A stretch of 64,000 nucleotides of DNA from Lucifuga dentata (GCA_014773175.1 VXCM01000965.1:1-64000); one strand, 5' to 3'. Counted from the first letter of the stretch, positions 44,602-57,640 are shown. Notes: generated by a model not told the origin, from the sequence alone. Numbers and translations: made by a program.

Positions 44602-44879
44602 GCAGTCATAACAACATGGCATCTTATATGTTGTATTGTCTTGAATATTATATCCAATATGTAGCTTCAATTATATGTTGGAACAAGTTTTCATTGGCAA
44701 CTTTAGAGATATGTTCATGCATCTGTGTATAACGTATGGAAGATGACACGAGCAAATGGGGAGGAAAGATATTGTTGTCCACTTGGGGTAAATTGGTTGG
44801 ACGNGGGGGGGGGTGGGGGTGAATGTTGGTTGAGATGGGCGGGAGATGTCAGTCATCTGCTTGACAGCATCTTGTATAG

Positions 44880-45120
44880 GTTGTCATGTTGACCAACAGA
44901 TGAGGCGGAGGAGCTGCAGACCTGGGGGCCAAGCAGGGGTCACCTCCTACCCTGCCGGTTCCTGCGACAGCACAGGGAGCAGATAGCCGAGGCGTTAGTA
45001 TGAGGAGGTCAGCGCAGGGGTGAGCCAATTCCCGTGGTTGAGCGTTGAGAGATTGTGTATTCACCTCTGTCAACCTTCCACATACAGGGTCAGCAAAATA
45101 AGATGGAGACTCACTACAGT
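44880..45120. promoter_or_regulatory. candidate conserved noncoding element
   Basis: GC-richer complex block (GATGAGGCGGAGGAGCTGCA, GCGACAGCACAGGGAGCAGA) between a G-run with N (44804) and a (GT)n tract. No frame with protein-like composition. Judged only by complexity. Confidence 0.25.
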
Positions 45121-45149
45121 GTGCCACGTGTGTTTGAGAGAAAAAACAT

Positions 45150-45189
<40 letters not shown>

Positions 45190-45376
45190 AGATGTGTGTA
45201 TGATTTAGTAAGTCAACAAACAGGGTTGTGGCTCTGTACATTTGTCCAACCCGCTTTCCACCTCTCTCTCACTTCCAGTCTTTAGTCATATATACACAGG
45301 CAATATAGTGGACACCAAAGTGCCTCTTAGGGTGTTTTCATGGTCCGGATCAATTGGGCGAGGGTTTGTCCCCCCA

Positions 45377-45509
45377 CCCCCCACCTCCCTGGTGTGCATG
45401 TAAATGTAATTTCCATTTTATGGATAAAATTTGTGTGTGTTTNCCCCCCACCTCCCTGGTGTGCATGTAAATGTAATTTCCATTTTATGGATAAAATTTG
45501 TGTGTGTTT
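45377..45509. repeat. perfect 66-bp duplicate around a single N (assembly artefact)
   Basis: 45377-45442 equals 45444-45509. The surrounding 45330-45700 resembles a decayed fish DNA element (GGGTGTTTTCATGGTCCGGA). Confidence 0.8.
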
Positions 45510-46594
45510 AATACAGCTTTTGTACCCAGGTGTGGATCAAAACAACCACACCAGGATCGTCCTGAGGAGGTGGTCTCAGTCCAGTTCTAAACAAAATTTA
45601 GGGTGGTTCATTTGTGGTCTGAACAATCCTCTCTCAAAGCAGCTACAAGGCAATCTATTGATGTATTGATTGATTGGAACTGGAGATGTTTGCATGTGGT
45701 AAATGCTTAACTACACCTGTGATGAAGTTTGTTTTACGTTAAATGCAGATAGCTGCACCTCTTCTTCACATAGTGTGAAGCAACAAGCAATTTCCCAGAT
45801 GTTGTTTTGAAGTCAAATTCAGCTTCTGCTGTCATAATTTTCTTGGTGTATGGACCAAATGATGACTATGACTATATTATATATTCAGATTCCATCTTTA
45901 TTGCATATTATCCAGCCATAATGAACTTTTTCTTGTTTTGATTTTCATTCTCCAGCCCCCACATATTTCAGGCCAATGAGCAGAACAAGTGTTGTCACAT
46001 GATTTTTTCTGCTGTATTTTAGTTTGAAGTCTTCCTGTGTGAAATGAAACCAAACCAAGCAGAAAATGCATTGAAACACTGATTCTGACCAGAGCAAACA
46101 AACTACAGGTCTGAAAAGACCCTTCATTCACAGTTGACCCTTAAAGGTCCCCTTGGGGACTCTGAGGGGGGTGACTTTTCCTCTTCCAGCTAGGGAGACT
46201 TCCATATTCATTGTTTACCTTTGCTCTGTTCATATATCTCTTATCTCTCTTCCATCATCTCTCTGTACCTATGCTTTTTACTCTATACCCTCACTTTCTC
46301 TTTCATTTTCTCCCCTCAGGGACACATCACACCTCGACACCTTGCTCCGTATGCTGAGGATGCTTTTGGTGTTCTGTGTTGGATATTCCCCATGTGAACA
46401 ATCCTCATTGTGGTATATACAAACAAGTCAAGCTTTACCTTCATCGCTATCAGCAATGTGTGGAGGTCAAGATTTCTGCAGGTGTGATCTGTTTAAGTGG
46501 AACTTATGTTGTGCCTGATAATGGGCACAGGAGAGGAAAGTCCTTCGAGCTAGAATGTGCTGCACAGAATGTGTGTTTTGTGAAGAACTGAAAG

Positions 46595-47840
46595 TCACAC
46601 CGATCAGCCACAACATTAAAACATGAATAACATGGATCATCTGGTTATCATGGCACCTGTGAAGGGGTAGGATATATTAGGCAGTAAGTCAGCAGTCAGT
46701 TCTTGAAGTTGATGTGTTGGAAACAGGAAAAATGGGTAAGCTAAGGATCTGAGCGACTTTGACAAGGGCCAACTTGTGATGGCTAGACAACTGGGCCAAA
46801 GCATCTCCAAAACAGCAGGTCTTGTGGGGCGTTCCCGGTATGCAGTGGTCAGTACCTACCAAAAGTGGTCCAAGGAAGGACAACTGGTGAAACGGCGACG
46901 GGGCCATGGGCGCCCAAGGTTCATTGATGTGCGTGCAGAGAGAAGGCTAGCCCATCTGGTCTGATCCCATGAGCTGCTGTAGCACAAATAGCTGAAAAAA
47001 TGAATGCTGGCTATGAGTCAGAACACAGTGCATGGCAATGTGCTGCATATGGGGCTGTGTAGCCACAGACTAGTCAGAGTGCCCATGCTGACCCCTGTCC
47101 ACCCAAAGCGCTTACAATGGACAAGTGAGCATCAGGACTGGACCATGGAGCAATGGAAGAAGGTGGCCTGGTCTGATGAATCAGGTTTTCTTTGACATCA
47201 TGTNGACCATGGAGCAATGGAAGAAGGTGGCCTGGTCTGATGAATCAGGTTTTCTTTGACATCATGTGGATGGCCGGGTGTGTGTGTGTGTGTGTGCATG
47301 GTTTATCTGGGGAAGAGATGCACCAGGATGCACTGTGGGAAGAAGGTGAGCCAGCGGAGACAGTGTAATCTGGGTGATGTTCTGCTGAGAAACCTTGGGT
47401 CCTACATTCATGTGGATGTTACTTTGACTCCTATCTAAACATTGCTGCAGACCAAGTACACCCCTTCATGACAACAGTACTCCCTGATGTCATGGCCTCT
47501 TTCAGCAGGATAATGTGCCCTGCCACACTGCAGAAATTGTTCAGGAATGGTTTGAGGAACATAACAAAGAGCTGAAGGTGTTGACTTGGCCTCCAAATTC
47601 CCCAGATCTCAATCCAATCCAGCATCTGTGGGATGCGTTGGGAAAACAAGTCCGATCCATGGAGGTCCCACCTCGCAACTTACAGGACTTAAAGGATCTG
47701 CTGCTAACGACATGGTGCCAAATACCACAGGACACCTTCAGAGGTCTTGTGGAGTCCATGCCTCAATGGGTCAGAGCTATTTTGGCAGCACGATGGGGAC
47801 CTACACAGTATTAGGCAGGTGATTTTAATGTTGTGGCTTA
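46595..47840 (+). mobile_element. Tc1-like transposon, degenerate
   Basis: The left end CACACCGATCAGCCACAACA then TTAAAACA is mirrored at 47822-47840 by TTTTAATGTTGTGGCTTA. The interior encodes a broken Tc1 transposase on the same strand. A (GT)n tract at 47279-47297 has expanded inside the gene. Confidence 0.8.
46740..47814 (+). pseudogene. Tc1-like transposase pseudogene
   Basis: N-terminal helix-turn-helix part at 46776-46960 ([20 protein letters not shown] then [15 protein letters not shown]). Middle part at about 47070-47195 (RLQWTSEHQDWTMEQWKKVA, WSDESGF). C-terminal part at 47515-47814 (LTWPPNSPDLNPIQHLWDAL) with the DLNPI.HLWD block of DD34E transposases. Stops and frame changes are present. 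One frame change coincides with an assembly duplicate (47141-47267). Confidence 0.85.
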
Positions 47841-47920
47841 TTGTTGTATCACAATGGTACAACACAAACATGGATGCTGAGTTTTCACCAACTACTTGAT
47901 ACTTTGTACATGTGAGGAGA

Positions 47921-47923
<3 letters not shown>

Positions 47924-47954
<31 letters not shown>

Positions 47955-47958
47955 NNNN

Positions 47959-48008
<50 letters not shown>
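47924..48008. repeat. (GT)n microsatellite with NNNN gap
   Basis: A GT array interrupted by four Ns at 47955-47958. True length unknown. Confidence 0.95.
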
Positions 48009-48011
<3 letters not shown>

Positions 48012-48221
48012 CATTGGTGGCAATATATGTTCAGAGCAGTAACGGTCATCATATGTTGACATGTAGTCTCTAACCAACTTATTCCTCTGAGAGTCAGCAT
48101 CTCTCCTGCTCCAGCTGCTTTCAACTCTGTGAGTCCAAATCCACATAAAACCATAGACAACCACTTTCAGCACACTCTCACATTAGCCAATTCAAGCTAG
48201 CATTCAAGGGTACTCTGTTAT

Positions 48222-49038
48222 CTAACTATAAAGGCAGGAATCTCTGTCTGTAGCACCAATATCTCTAGAACCCAGCACTATGTGAAGTTGATATTTTGCA
48301 GGTTTATTTATTGCTCAGGACCCAAGGACGTGCAGTGTCGTGTGTGAAGTTGTTTGGATGAACGGTTCTCAAACTGAACTGTGCTGCTAAAATGTAGTTT
48401 GCGTGGCAGGATACACTCCAGGCGCAGCAGCATATGTTCCTGTCCAGTGCCACAATCTCAATCTGACCCCATACAGCAAACAAAGCTAGCTCATGAGGAT
48501 GTGCAGGACAAAATTATGGCAGGCTGCGGCACACACTATAAAATCCAGCCCATTCCAAAGCAAGTTTTGAATGGGCGCTGCACTCGTAGAATTTGAGATC
48601 TCCAAAGGGCAATTTCTTGATGAAAAACAAAAAAGATAAATTCACATTAGTCATGTTATCTTCTCCTCAGTGTCCATGCTTTGCTTGTCATTGTTTGTAT
48701 TCTTCATCTGATTTCTCAACAACAGAACTTTGGAATTCAAAGCTGTCCAGCCAGGCAGACACTCTACAAGTTAGGCCTGTTCTTAACCCCGATTTGGCAG
48801 TTGCTGGCTAATTCTCAGAGTTGGGCAGAATTTCAGCCTGATTGGCTGTCATTTGCCATGCAGTTTGAGGAGGGCCGTGAAGCCAGATTAGTTGCCAAAA
48901 CAGTGTACAATTGAGCAATCAGGTGAATGGGTGGATTTCTGACATTATATTTTGGTTCTCTCTTCCAGTTTGAGAATGTAAGAAGCTGATTTTGTGAAGT
49001 TGCAATCAAAGTTCCTGTGTATGTGTGTGTGTGTGTGT

Positions 49039-49091
<53 letters not shown>

Positions 49092-49543
49092 ATCATCCCA
49101 GCTATAGCACCTACACTCATGTCATAATAACTGCTGTCAAAAGATCCATTGTTAATTGCATTGATCTTGTTTTAATATTACTAGTGCAGTGCCCGTTCAA
49201 AACGTGCCTGTTCGGACTATTCCAGACTTTATAGTGTGTGCCACAGCCTGCCATAATTTAGTTCTGCACATCCTTGTGAGCTAGCTTTGTTTGCTGTACG
49301 GGGTCGGGTTGAGACCATGCCACTGGACTGGAGCATATGCTGCCATGCTTGGAGTGTATCTGCCACACGGACCGGCACAGCTCAATTCGAGAACCTCTCA
49401 TTCAAACAACTTCACACGCAACACTGCACATCCTTGGGTCCTGATCAACAAACCTGCTGAATTTTAACTTCATACAGTGCCGGATTCTGGAGATAGTGGT
49501 GCCACAGACCGACCGAGATTCCTGCCTTTATAGTTAGATTGTG
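48222..49543. mobile_element. 1.3-kb foldback element with arms of about 370 bp
   Basis: The left arm (48222-48594) begins CTAACTATAAAGGCAGGAAT. The right arm (about 49180-49543) is its inverse, ending TTCCTGCCTTTATAGTTAG. Shared inner words include CAGCAAACAAAGCTAGCTCA, CACACACTATAAA and TTGTTTGAATG-like segments. About 590 bp of unrelated sequence with (GT)n(GA)n lies between. No transposase. Class uncertain (foldback or Helentron-like end pair). Confidence 0.75.
49022..49089. repeat. (GT)n(GA)n microsatellite
   Basis: Compound array inside the loop of the foldback element. Confidence 0.95.
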
Positions 49544-49544
49544 G

Positions 49545-50740
49545 TGGTATTCAATGTCAGTGTGTTTTGGCTAAATCTTGATTATCATTTGCAGGGCGAC
49601 ATCTGTGTTTTTTTTTTTTTTTTTTTTTNTTTTTTTTTTTTTTTTTTGTCTTTTTTTCTCTTTGAGTACCAGGACCCAAAATATAATGCTCCCTCTTTCC
49701 TTCTCTATGTCAACATGCAGCCATGTTGTTTTGAATGGAATAAACTTTATTGGAAATAATGAATGCATAAAAGTGTGCAGAGTGAGTCTCCACGTTGTGG
49801 CATATCATTTACAAGTACAGAAAGGAGGAAGGCTGTAGTAGTTTTTTTGAAATGTGCAGAGTGAGTTAATGCAAACATACAAGATTACTTCAATTGTTCA
49901 GTCTGTCAGGCTTTAGGCAGCCAACTCTGAAATTTTCAATGTCAGTGCTTCTTTGGAATGTCAGAGCTTCCTTGAACGCACGACTGAAGAAAACTGTTGC
50001 TGCATTAACCTCACTTTTACAAAAAAAAAAAGTCTAAAATGTTCAACGTTATGGATTACCTGCCTCAAGCAAGGTTCACATCTGTGCAAGTTAACAAAAA
50101 TACATGGAAACAAATATCTGCCTGGTTGTAAAGCCCATCTGTTATTTAGAATTCTCACCTATTTTTGCATCAAATGAAAAAGCATAAAATAGAAAAACTG
50201 TAAGGCCAAAATGTATGTATGAAAGTAAACATCTTCTAGTTTCATTTATATAAAGCTAAAACACAGTCTACATCAGCTCAAGTAAGGAACATTATTATTA
50301 TTATTTTCTGGCTTTCTTCTTGAAAAAATCATAATTCTAGCTTTAACAAGGCAATAGTTAGTGTACGGACTATGAAAATTACCAATCACTTTTAAACTAT
50401 GTTATTTACCTCTATAAAATTTGTTTTAGAGCTCTGGGATATTTGTGCAGGAAGCCACTGAGTTTTTAATGCTGTCACTGGTGTCTGCAAAACACTTCTC
50501 CTTTTATTCACTCCTCAATGAAAAATATACCAAGTCATTTCAGTAACTGTCTTTTCTATCACTAAAAACATTTTAATACTACAATCCCCTTGTGGTTGAC
50601 ATGTTTGCTAGCCCAACCCAAACATACAAACATAACATACAAACATTAAATACAACATACAAACATACAAACACAACATACAAACATACAAACATTAAAA
50701 ATGTGCATTACTTCAATTTGTGGGAATTGAGTTTGTTCCA
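49545..50740. other. noncoding, AT-rich
   Basis: Poly-T with N at 49629 and a decayed (ACATACAA)n array at about 50617-50695. Nothing coding. Confidence 0.5.
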
Positions 50741-50746
50741 CTATGA

Positions 50747-50982
50747 CAGTGTCTCTCAATCCTGGTCCTCAAACACCACAGAGCTGCATATTTTCCATCT
50801 CTCCATACTCTACCCTCACCTGATGAGCTAAATCAGGTATGTTCACTTGCTCAGGAGTTGGTGCTGCCTAGATGCTGATTGGCTAAATACACCTGATTTA
50901 GCTAATCAGATATGAATCGAGCAGGGGGAGATGGAACATATGCAGCGCTGTGGTACTTGAGGACCAGGATTGAGAACCGCTG
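50747..50982. mobile_element. hAT MITE (236 bp)
   Basis: The left end CAGTGTCTCTCAATCCTGGT and the right end ACCAGGATTGAGAACCGCTG are inverted. Flanking octamers CACTATGA and CCCTATGG match at 6 of 8 positions, consistent with a decayed 8-bp target duplication. Confidence 0.75.
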
Positions 50983-51228
50983 CCCTATGGTGTATTTGTC
51001 CTGTCTGCCTCCAGCTGTGGATTGTGGGTATCTCATTTAATACTTAACAATCCTCACTGAAGCACTTAATTGAGAAAATTATAGAGAAGCTTTGCAGAAA
51101 TTACGCCACTTCTTTGTGTCATCACTAGTTAGCTATTTACCATTGATTATCTGGAGATTTTGTCTGGTTATGTGTAAAAGACAAAGATTTAAAATCAAGA
51201 AGAGAAACAGAAGACAGTTGGATTTTAA

Positions 51229-51882
51229 AGGACCATACTGGCGATGTGCATGTTTGAGCCTAATATATTCAATTTTCATACATGTTACGTTACTGACAGT
51301 CATTTGCCAAAGGATAAAACTGTATTTCAGCTTTCCTGAAATTTAGCAAAATCTCTTAATCTTTCAAAATCAATTCAAGTTATACACACCTTAAAAATTT
51401 ATGTTTTATCTGCTAATAGTTACACAGCCTTATGAAGTCATAGTCATTTAAATTTTTCGATAAACACAGGTCTTCTTTTGGGACTATATTCCCCAGTGCA
51501 TTTTCAGATAACTCTGCGCTTTTTATTGTGTTTAAACACGAAAATTACGTAACTTAGAAAAATTAAAAAAAATCTGAATATACTTTGTTCATGATGATGG
51601 ATTATCCCAAGAATGTTATAAGTATCAACAAGTTGATTTTAATTGATTTTAATAGCGTACCAGAATGAACTGAAACCAATGGAGGTCTGGAAGGTAGGAA
51701 AATTTTTTTNTTGATTTTAATAGCGTACCAGAATGAACTGAAACCAATGGAGGTCTGGAAGGTAGGAAAATTTTTTTAATTCAGCGTTCCAGTTTATACT
51801 TGGGAAATGATTGTCAGTAACATAACATGTATGAAAATTGAATATATTTGGCTCAAACATGCACGATCGCTGGTATGGTTCT
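51229..51882. mobile_element. TTAA-MITE copy I, with an artefactual internal duplicate
   Basis: TTAA at 51225-51228 and a mutated TGAA at 51883. The left end AGGACCATACTGGCGATGTG resembles copy G. 51643-51709 and 51711-51777 are identical around the N at 51710, so the true length is near 586 bp. Confidence 0.8.
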
Positions 51883-52159
51883 TGAAAAGGTGATCAAAAC
51901 CAGGCCCATGTCTGTAATCTTAATCTGCTTCCTGTCTGGAAATAGGCCTGAAATGTATTTTTACAACCCAAACATCCCAACATATTACTTTTGAGCCTTT
52001 TCGAGATTCCTTTAAGATTCAAGGCATTTGTCAACTTTTCAAATTTATCTCAACCTGCTGAATATCTCCTCTCCTCTCCTCTCCTCCTCCTTCTCCTCCT
52101 CCTCCCCGTCATCTATACTTGTTCATTCTAGNCCCCCCATCCCAAGGGCAAGCCAAAGG

Positions 52160-52340
52160 CTGACAGCTTTGTTTGTGTTCTCCACTAAGTGATTTTTAAT
52201 CAACTGGTCTGCATGAGTCCTCCCAAGGGCCGAAGCAGCAGAGGTCTGAGAGATTGATGAGTGAGGGCCGTTGGATGGCTGGCTTCAGATATTGGCAGTG
52301 AGAAAAGCATTAGATAAAGTCATGTGATAGCAGAGGATGG
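52160..52340. promoter_or_regulatory. candidate conserved noncoding element
   Basis: Complex block with GACAGCTTTGTTTGTGTTCT (FOX/SOX-like), GTGATTTTTAATCAACTGG (TAATCA core) and AGCATTAGATAAAGTC. Repeat-free and different from the flanks. Untested for conservation. Confidence 0.3.
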
Positions 52341-54529
52341 CAGGCTGGTACAGGTCTGGTTGAAGTTTAGGAGTCGGGGCTGACATTAGTACAGTATTTG
52401 CTATTTTCCTATCATTTTTACTTCATTCAGCTAAGAACTGTCAGTAAAATGCTGAACGGGATTTGTTCTCCAAGTTCTTTTATTTTTTTCTTTTTAAATG
52501 TAATTTATTGCAGTCTGTTCTGTGGAAGACAATAAGAAGTCAAAGTGGTAAGGATGGCTAGAATAGAAATACTGCACACTCGGAGAGTTTTTTCGTCAGC
52601 ATAGTAGATCAGGTAAAAGTCTAAGATAAACCCATTTACTAATTACTTATTAATAGCAGCAATGAGAAATGGTATTATACACCATCGCTGTCTGCCACCA
52701 TTTTAACCCTATGGTAGAGTAGGGATCACTGGAGTGTGTTGAACCTGATGAATCGTCATCTGGTGGCTGGCAAAGTGGAGGCGTCGAGTCTGTGATGCTT
52801 CTTATTAAAGGCTGGGATTAGTCGACACATTATTCTTAATGTGGTAATCCACAGACAGAAATCGAATAGCTTCACTTTATCAGAACAAACAGCCATCAAA
52901 TGCATATCCTGTTTCTATATATATGAGCATGAACTAGGCAATTCCACAAACATACATGTATGCTTAAAGCCTATCCCACGTTCTTTCCGTCCATAACCTG
53001 GATGGCTAAAGCAGTGGATTCCCAACCTTTTTTCAGCTTATATAGCCCTTGTATCCTTTCAGCCATGAGTAGTGACACAGCATAAGCCTCCTCCAGTGCT
53101 TTGCCTGACGTACTTTTGCTTTTTTAATGTAGCCAGAATTGAATTGTGATAGATTTCTATTGAAATCTATTGATTTATATTGCTCTGTTTTACCAAGTCT
53201 ACATGGGTGTTTGGTGCCACTGTAGATGGGCTGGCTTCTTTAGGCAATTTGCTAGGACTTCCCCGCAAAGAAAACACTTTGGCTGAGGTGCATCATGCAA
53301 GCAAATCCATACAAAAGGTTTTTGTCAATGAACCGGCAGGTGTTTTGAGTCGGTCTCTTTTTACTTGTCACTGGGCTCCTCTAAACCTGGATATGCAACT
53401 GGATGTTTTAGCCATTTATCCAAATTTTCCAGCTGGCTAGTTTGCATACAGTTTTGAGTGAATCGAGTAGTGTAACAGTTGACTCGAGCCAAGTGTTGAA
53501 ACTAATTGCATTAATGTTTTAGTAACAGTCTTGTGAATGACTCTAAATATTTTTTTTTTCATTCAGGAAATAAACTGTAATCCTCAATCTTTCCATGTAC
53601 CTCCAGCAAGCCGGTCAAGCACCCCACGGGGTCCACGCACACCCCTGGTTGGTGATCAGTGGGCTAAGGGAAGAACACATGCCTGAGCAAAGATGGGAGA
53701 AACACAAGTGGAGGATCATATTGCAGTTTTCACAATATAATTTATATTGTGCTTTTAATTGGCTTTATGATTACCACAGTATCATGTAGGAAGCTTAAAG
53801 TTGAGGTTAGAAATATCACTTTACAAGAACTGGAGCGAGACAGCACATACAGCAGAGGAGGAATGACAACACTTATCATCTCTCCGTGGATGAATTGTTT
53901 AGCCAGCACGCACAGTGAAAGACGAAGAGGCCACAGACTGAGGTCTCTATTCAATGTTTTAACTCATCTTATTTCATTCAATCTACCCTTAGCAAGCCAA
54001 GGTCCTGGACTTTCACAAAAAGAGAGAGAGAGTCAGTTGAGTGTTATAGTATTGGTGAGGGGTGGGTGAGGGGAGTACTTGTAAGAGCTGTACTTGTGTC
54101 TTTCCATTGTTAAACAACCTCCAGGAAGAAAGGAGGTTACAAACATAACCAGTTAGGCCTTCAGCCTTGATACGGCACGGAATATAATGGTACAGATGAG
54201 AAATGATGGGGAGGCTTCACCTGTAAAAAGTTGAGTGAAATGTTCCTTCAAGCTTTCGTTTGGTTGTTCAATCGTTTGTTGGTTCATTCTTCCTTCCCCC
54301 CATCCTCCTCTCCTCCATTTTAAATAATCAGAGCAGGATAAACTATTTTCAACATGTGTTGAGTGGGTGTGTTACATTTAAACAGGGCTCAGGTAAGATA
54401 TAAAATGAATCCACCTATCACAACTTTTCAGCACCGGCACATCGTGGCATACTGTAGGATGTCGTGATCGCATTCCGCATCCTATACACACAAGCACACG
54501 TTTGCTTTCCTGAATGTTTGCTCTCTTTC

Positions 54530-54880
54530 CGTCTTTCTGCTGTGCAGAAGCAGCTGCGGAGGAGCAGAGATAACTCTTAACTTTGTTTTGACACTTTTGA
54601 TTAAGGACCATTGAAGGAACACCTGTATGGCGGGAGGGAACAATGCGCCGAGCCCGTAGAGAGATTGATTTTGTGCATTAGAGGAGCAGCCTTTGTCTAA
54701 AGCCACGAGGCCCTTTGTTATGCTAACCAGCCGTGGAAGATTTCCAATTCAATTTCACCTGAACGTTGGTCAGCCGCGCGCTCCATTGTATGGCGTCCCT
54801 CGGGCCCTGCAGCCCCCACCACCACTGCCACCCCTGCCTCTCCCCTGTCGCTTCTCAAACTGCAATTTAGCCACTGAGGA
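54530..54880. promoter_or_regulatory. candidate conserved noncoding element
   Basis: A compact complex block: GAAGCAGCTGCGGAGGAGCA (E-box CAGCTG), ACTTTGTTTTGACACTTTTG (SOX/TCF-like), AGGCCCTTTGTTATGCTAAC and GAAGATTTCCAATTCAATTT. It is followed by a (GT)n patch. Base composition and motif density resemble vertebrate developmental enhancers; inference only. Confidence 0.35.
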
Positions 54881-55429
54881 GGGTGCATGTCTGTGTGTGT
54901 ATGTGTGTGTGTGAGCTGAGGTGTGTGGGGGACTGTGGCCTAGATTGACAGGTGACTGGATACTCTCACCACAATATTCACAGCATCCTGTCCTTGTGTG
55001 TGCAGCGGGCCGCAGAGAGGATCACAGTGAAATGAGATGATATTAATTATCCTAATCCTGATAGCTCTCTCTGGAACTGTGTTTCCACTCATCTGTCTCA
55101 GGAGAGGACTTGGATGGTCAGACAGAGAGAATGTCAGAGAAATGAAATGAAAGACAGCAAATTCTGTAGAGAATAGTCCACAGAAACGCTGCGTGAATAA
55201 GGGAGATTTGCTCTTCTTTTCATGCTCACTGAATTTGCCCTTCCAATTCCAATAAGCCACTCGCATCTTTCAGGTATATGATCAATTCTGTTTTGGACTA
55301 AAAATCATTTTAAAACAAATTCCCCTTCTGGACTTAATAATTTTATTTGTTCTTTCAGACTAAATTACAATTTCTACCAAACTTTCTTTCTCCTTGTGTT
55401 ACGTTAACACACACACATACACGTGCCTG

Positions 55430-56370
55430 CATGCACATGGGATTTCCGAATTATTATTTATATATTGCCGAATTTATTTTCTAATAAAACTATAGGAGGA
55501 GCGTTTTTAATTGAATATTTCTCCAAAAGAGCAGATGATAATTGAACCAGAGGGGAAAGGCAGGCTGCATGAATAGGCCTGTATTACATAGAGATTTGTA
55601 TTAAGATCAGGTCTCTACAGTGATGAAATAGCACAATGCTCAGCTGCAACCATTTACTCTGATATATGCGTTAAGAGAAACTTCTTAACTTGCTCATTAT
55701 GCTTGATGATTGTATTATTTTAGTGGTGTCATGCTCCGGTAAGCCACAGTTGATAACATGCTCACAGTAATTAATTAGTTCTTGCTTTCTTTTTAATAAT
55801 GAAAAGAGCTGCTGAGTTTTGCTGAGTTAAATGCAGCTGAAATTTTCTCCAAAAGCCTTTAAAGATGCAATTTGTGCATGTGTGTGTGAGATGAGGTCAC
55901 ACATACACACACATTTAAGTACATATTTATGTCTATGCATCCACATTTGCGTGTGTATCAGTGTCTTTGAGCGTTAGGGTGTATTGTGCACAGTGGGGAA
56001 TCTTGCTCCCCTGTTCAGGATTTCTTTATAATAACCCTTTATATTGCAGCAATCAAATGCAGTGTTGTTTGCGCAGTTTATTTCGCCTCATAGAATTAAT
56101 TGATTTGCCGTATATCTCTGTGTTTTCATGGCTGTTTTCAATTCTGATAGGTCTTTGTTCCGTAATGCAGCACATCAACACAAATGTGAGCACAGAAAGG
56201 CCTAATCCTGGCCTGAAGTGGAGGTACGGTATATTTAGAACGCCTCTGATTGTGAAGCTCGTTATTATTGAATTTGAGTGACAATCACGCTCGTTTGATC
56301 ATGAATCAGTACGTCTCCGTATACGTTACAGTGCGCTCGAGGGGACACAAAGTGTATAAATTGCTTCATG
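55430..56370. promoter_or_regulatory. candidate cluster of conserved noncoding elements
   Basis: Two complex blocks (55430-55700 and 56000-56360) with TTTTTAATTGAATATTTCTC, GATGATAATTGAACCAG, AGAATTAATTGATTTGCCG and CTCGTTATTATTGAATTTG. Many homeodomain-type TAATTG/TTATTG cores. A poly-T run with N at 56389 ends the cluster. Confidence 0.35.
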
Positions 56371-56399
56371 GGGCATTTTTTTTTTTTTNTTTTTTTTTT

Positions 56400-57637
56400 T
56401 TTTTGGTCTTTGAGGGGCCCTTGTCGTCTTTCTTGAGTTCACCCTGTAGCCTGATAACGCCCCTGAAGGCACCAAACTTGACTGTAACAGAAGAGAATAG
56501 CTGTTTACCCCTTGTGCCCGAGGTATCAGTGCCAGCATAGAGTGCNCTGGCCGCCCCCTCTTCTTCAATAGGCTTGTGAAGTGTGAAGTATATTTTTGTT
56601 CTCATGTTTTTATACTAATTTTAATTCCACAGCTGCATATCTGAGAAGCAGGATTTCCTTGGTTAGCTTCCCAGATTTTCTTTCTCTCCAGCTTGCTATT
56701 TCCCTCCCTTATATCCTTCCTNCCTTTCCGTTGCTTGCCTGGAGGGCTGATTATTTAGGTGGAAATACTGCCTTCGTGTATCGCTGCCAGATTCTGCCAG
56801 CCCAAGCCCCTACCACCCCGCCCCCATACCCACATCCCTCCACTTAGAATAACCAATCTGATGATGTGACAGTTTCTTTCTCCCTGTAGAAAATCTGCCT
56901 CTAACCCTTTTTCTCTCCGTCTTGCATTTTGGATTCCACCGTTGTTTGACATGTTATGGAAGGGTTTCAGCTTCCCACCTCCGCAATCCTTATTCTGTCC
57001 CAGGGAAGCGGTTGGCATGGGAATTTAATTTTTGGCACAGAGGGCACCAAAGAAGGTGGTGGTAGTGGTGGTGATATGAAGTAAAAATCTTCTTTAAACA
57101 CACTCCATCTCTGTGTATTTTTCTTCACTTAAATATCTACTTCATCCCCTACAATGAATCTGATTTCAACTTTTATCATACTTTGCAACTTTATACAAAG
57201 TTCTTTAAAGTGTGTTATGCATGCTTGCCCTTGCATCAGTTTGAGTGGATACGTGCACGCATTGTCTGCTTGCGTGTCATGTGATGCTTTATTGGTCTTT
57301 GGTCTTTAGGTCAATGGTCACTGGTTGCTATGGCAGGAGCAGAAGGAGAAATCAGGTTCGGTTACAAACCTCTGATGAGAGAGACATGAAAGCTTCTTTC
57401 TTTGTAAGACTTAGATGAACCTCATCGTCCCTCAGATGCTCTTCACCGTCCGTGCTGAAGCTGGATTTAGTTTTCACACATGTAGTTCAGGCTGCTGCAT
57501 GTCTGAGGCCTCAACTCTTAAATTTCTCTCCACCATCAGATGTGACAGTGGTTATTAACCATTTTTATCATAATCTGTCATCAGCGTCATTGTCATGCAA
57601 TCATATAGTTAGAATTTGCAAATTATGAGTCATTTAT

Positions 57638-57640
<3 letters not shown>
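56400..57640. other. noncoding stretch
   Basis: Single Ns at 56546 and 56722; a GGTGGTGGTAGTGGTGGTGA patch near 57055. No coding exon recognised. Confidence 0.4.

Noticed and set aside
53180..53440. 86-codon frame with fairly protein-like composition
   Set aside because: I recognise no family, there are no good splice sites or neighbours, and a single short frame is expected by chance in 64 kb. It is worth a translated search but not a call.
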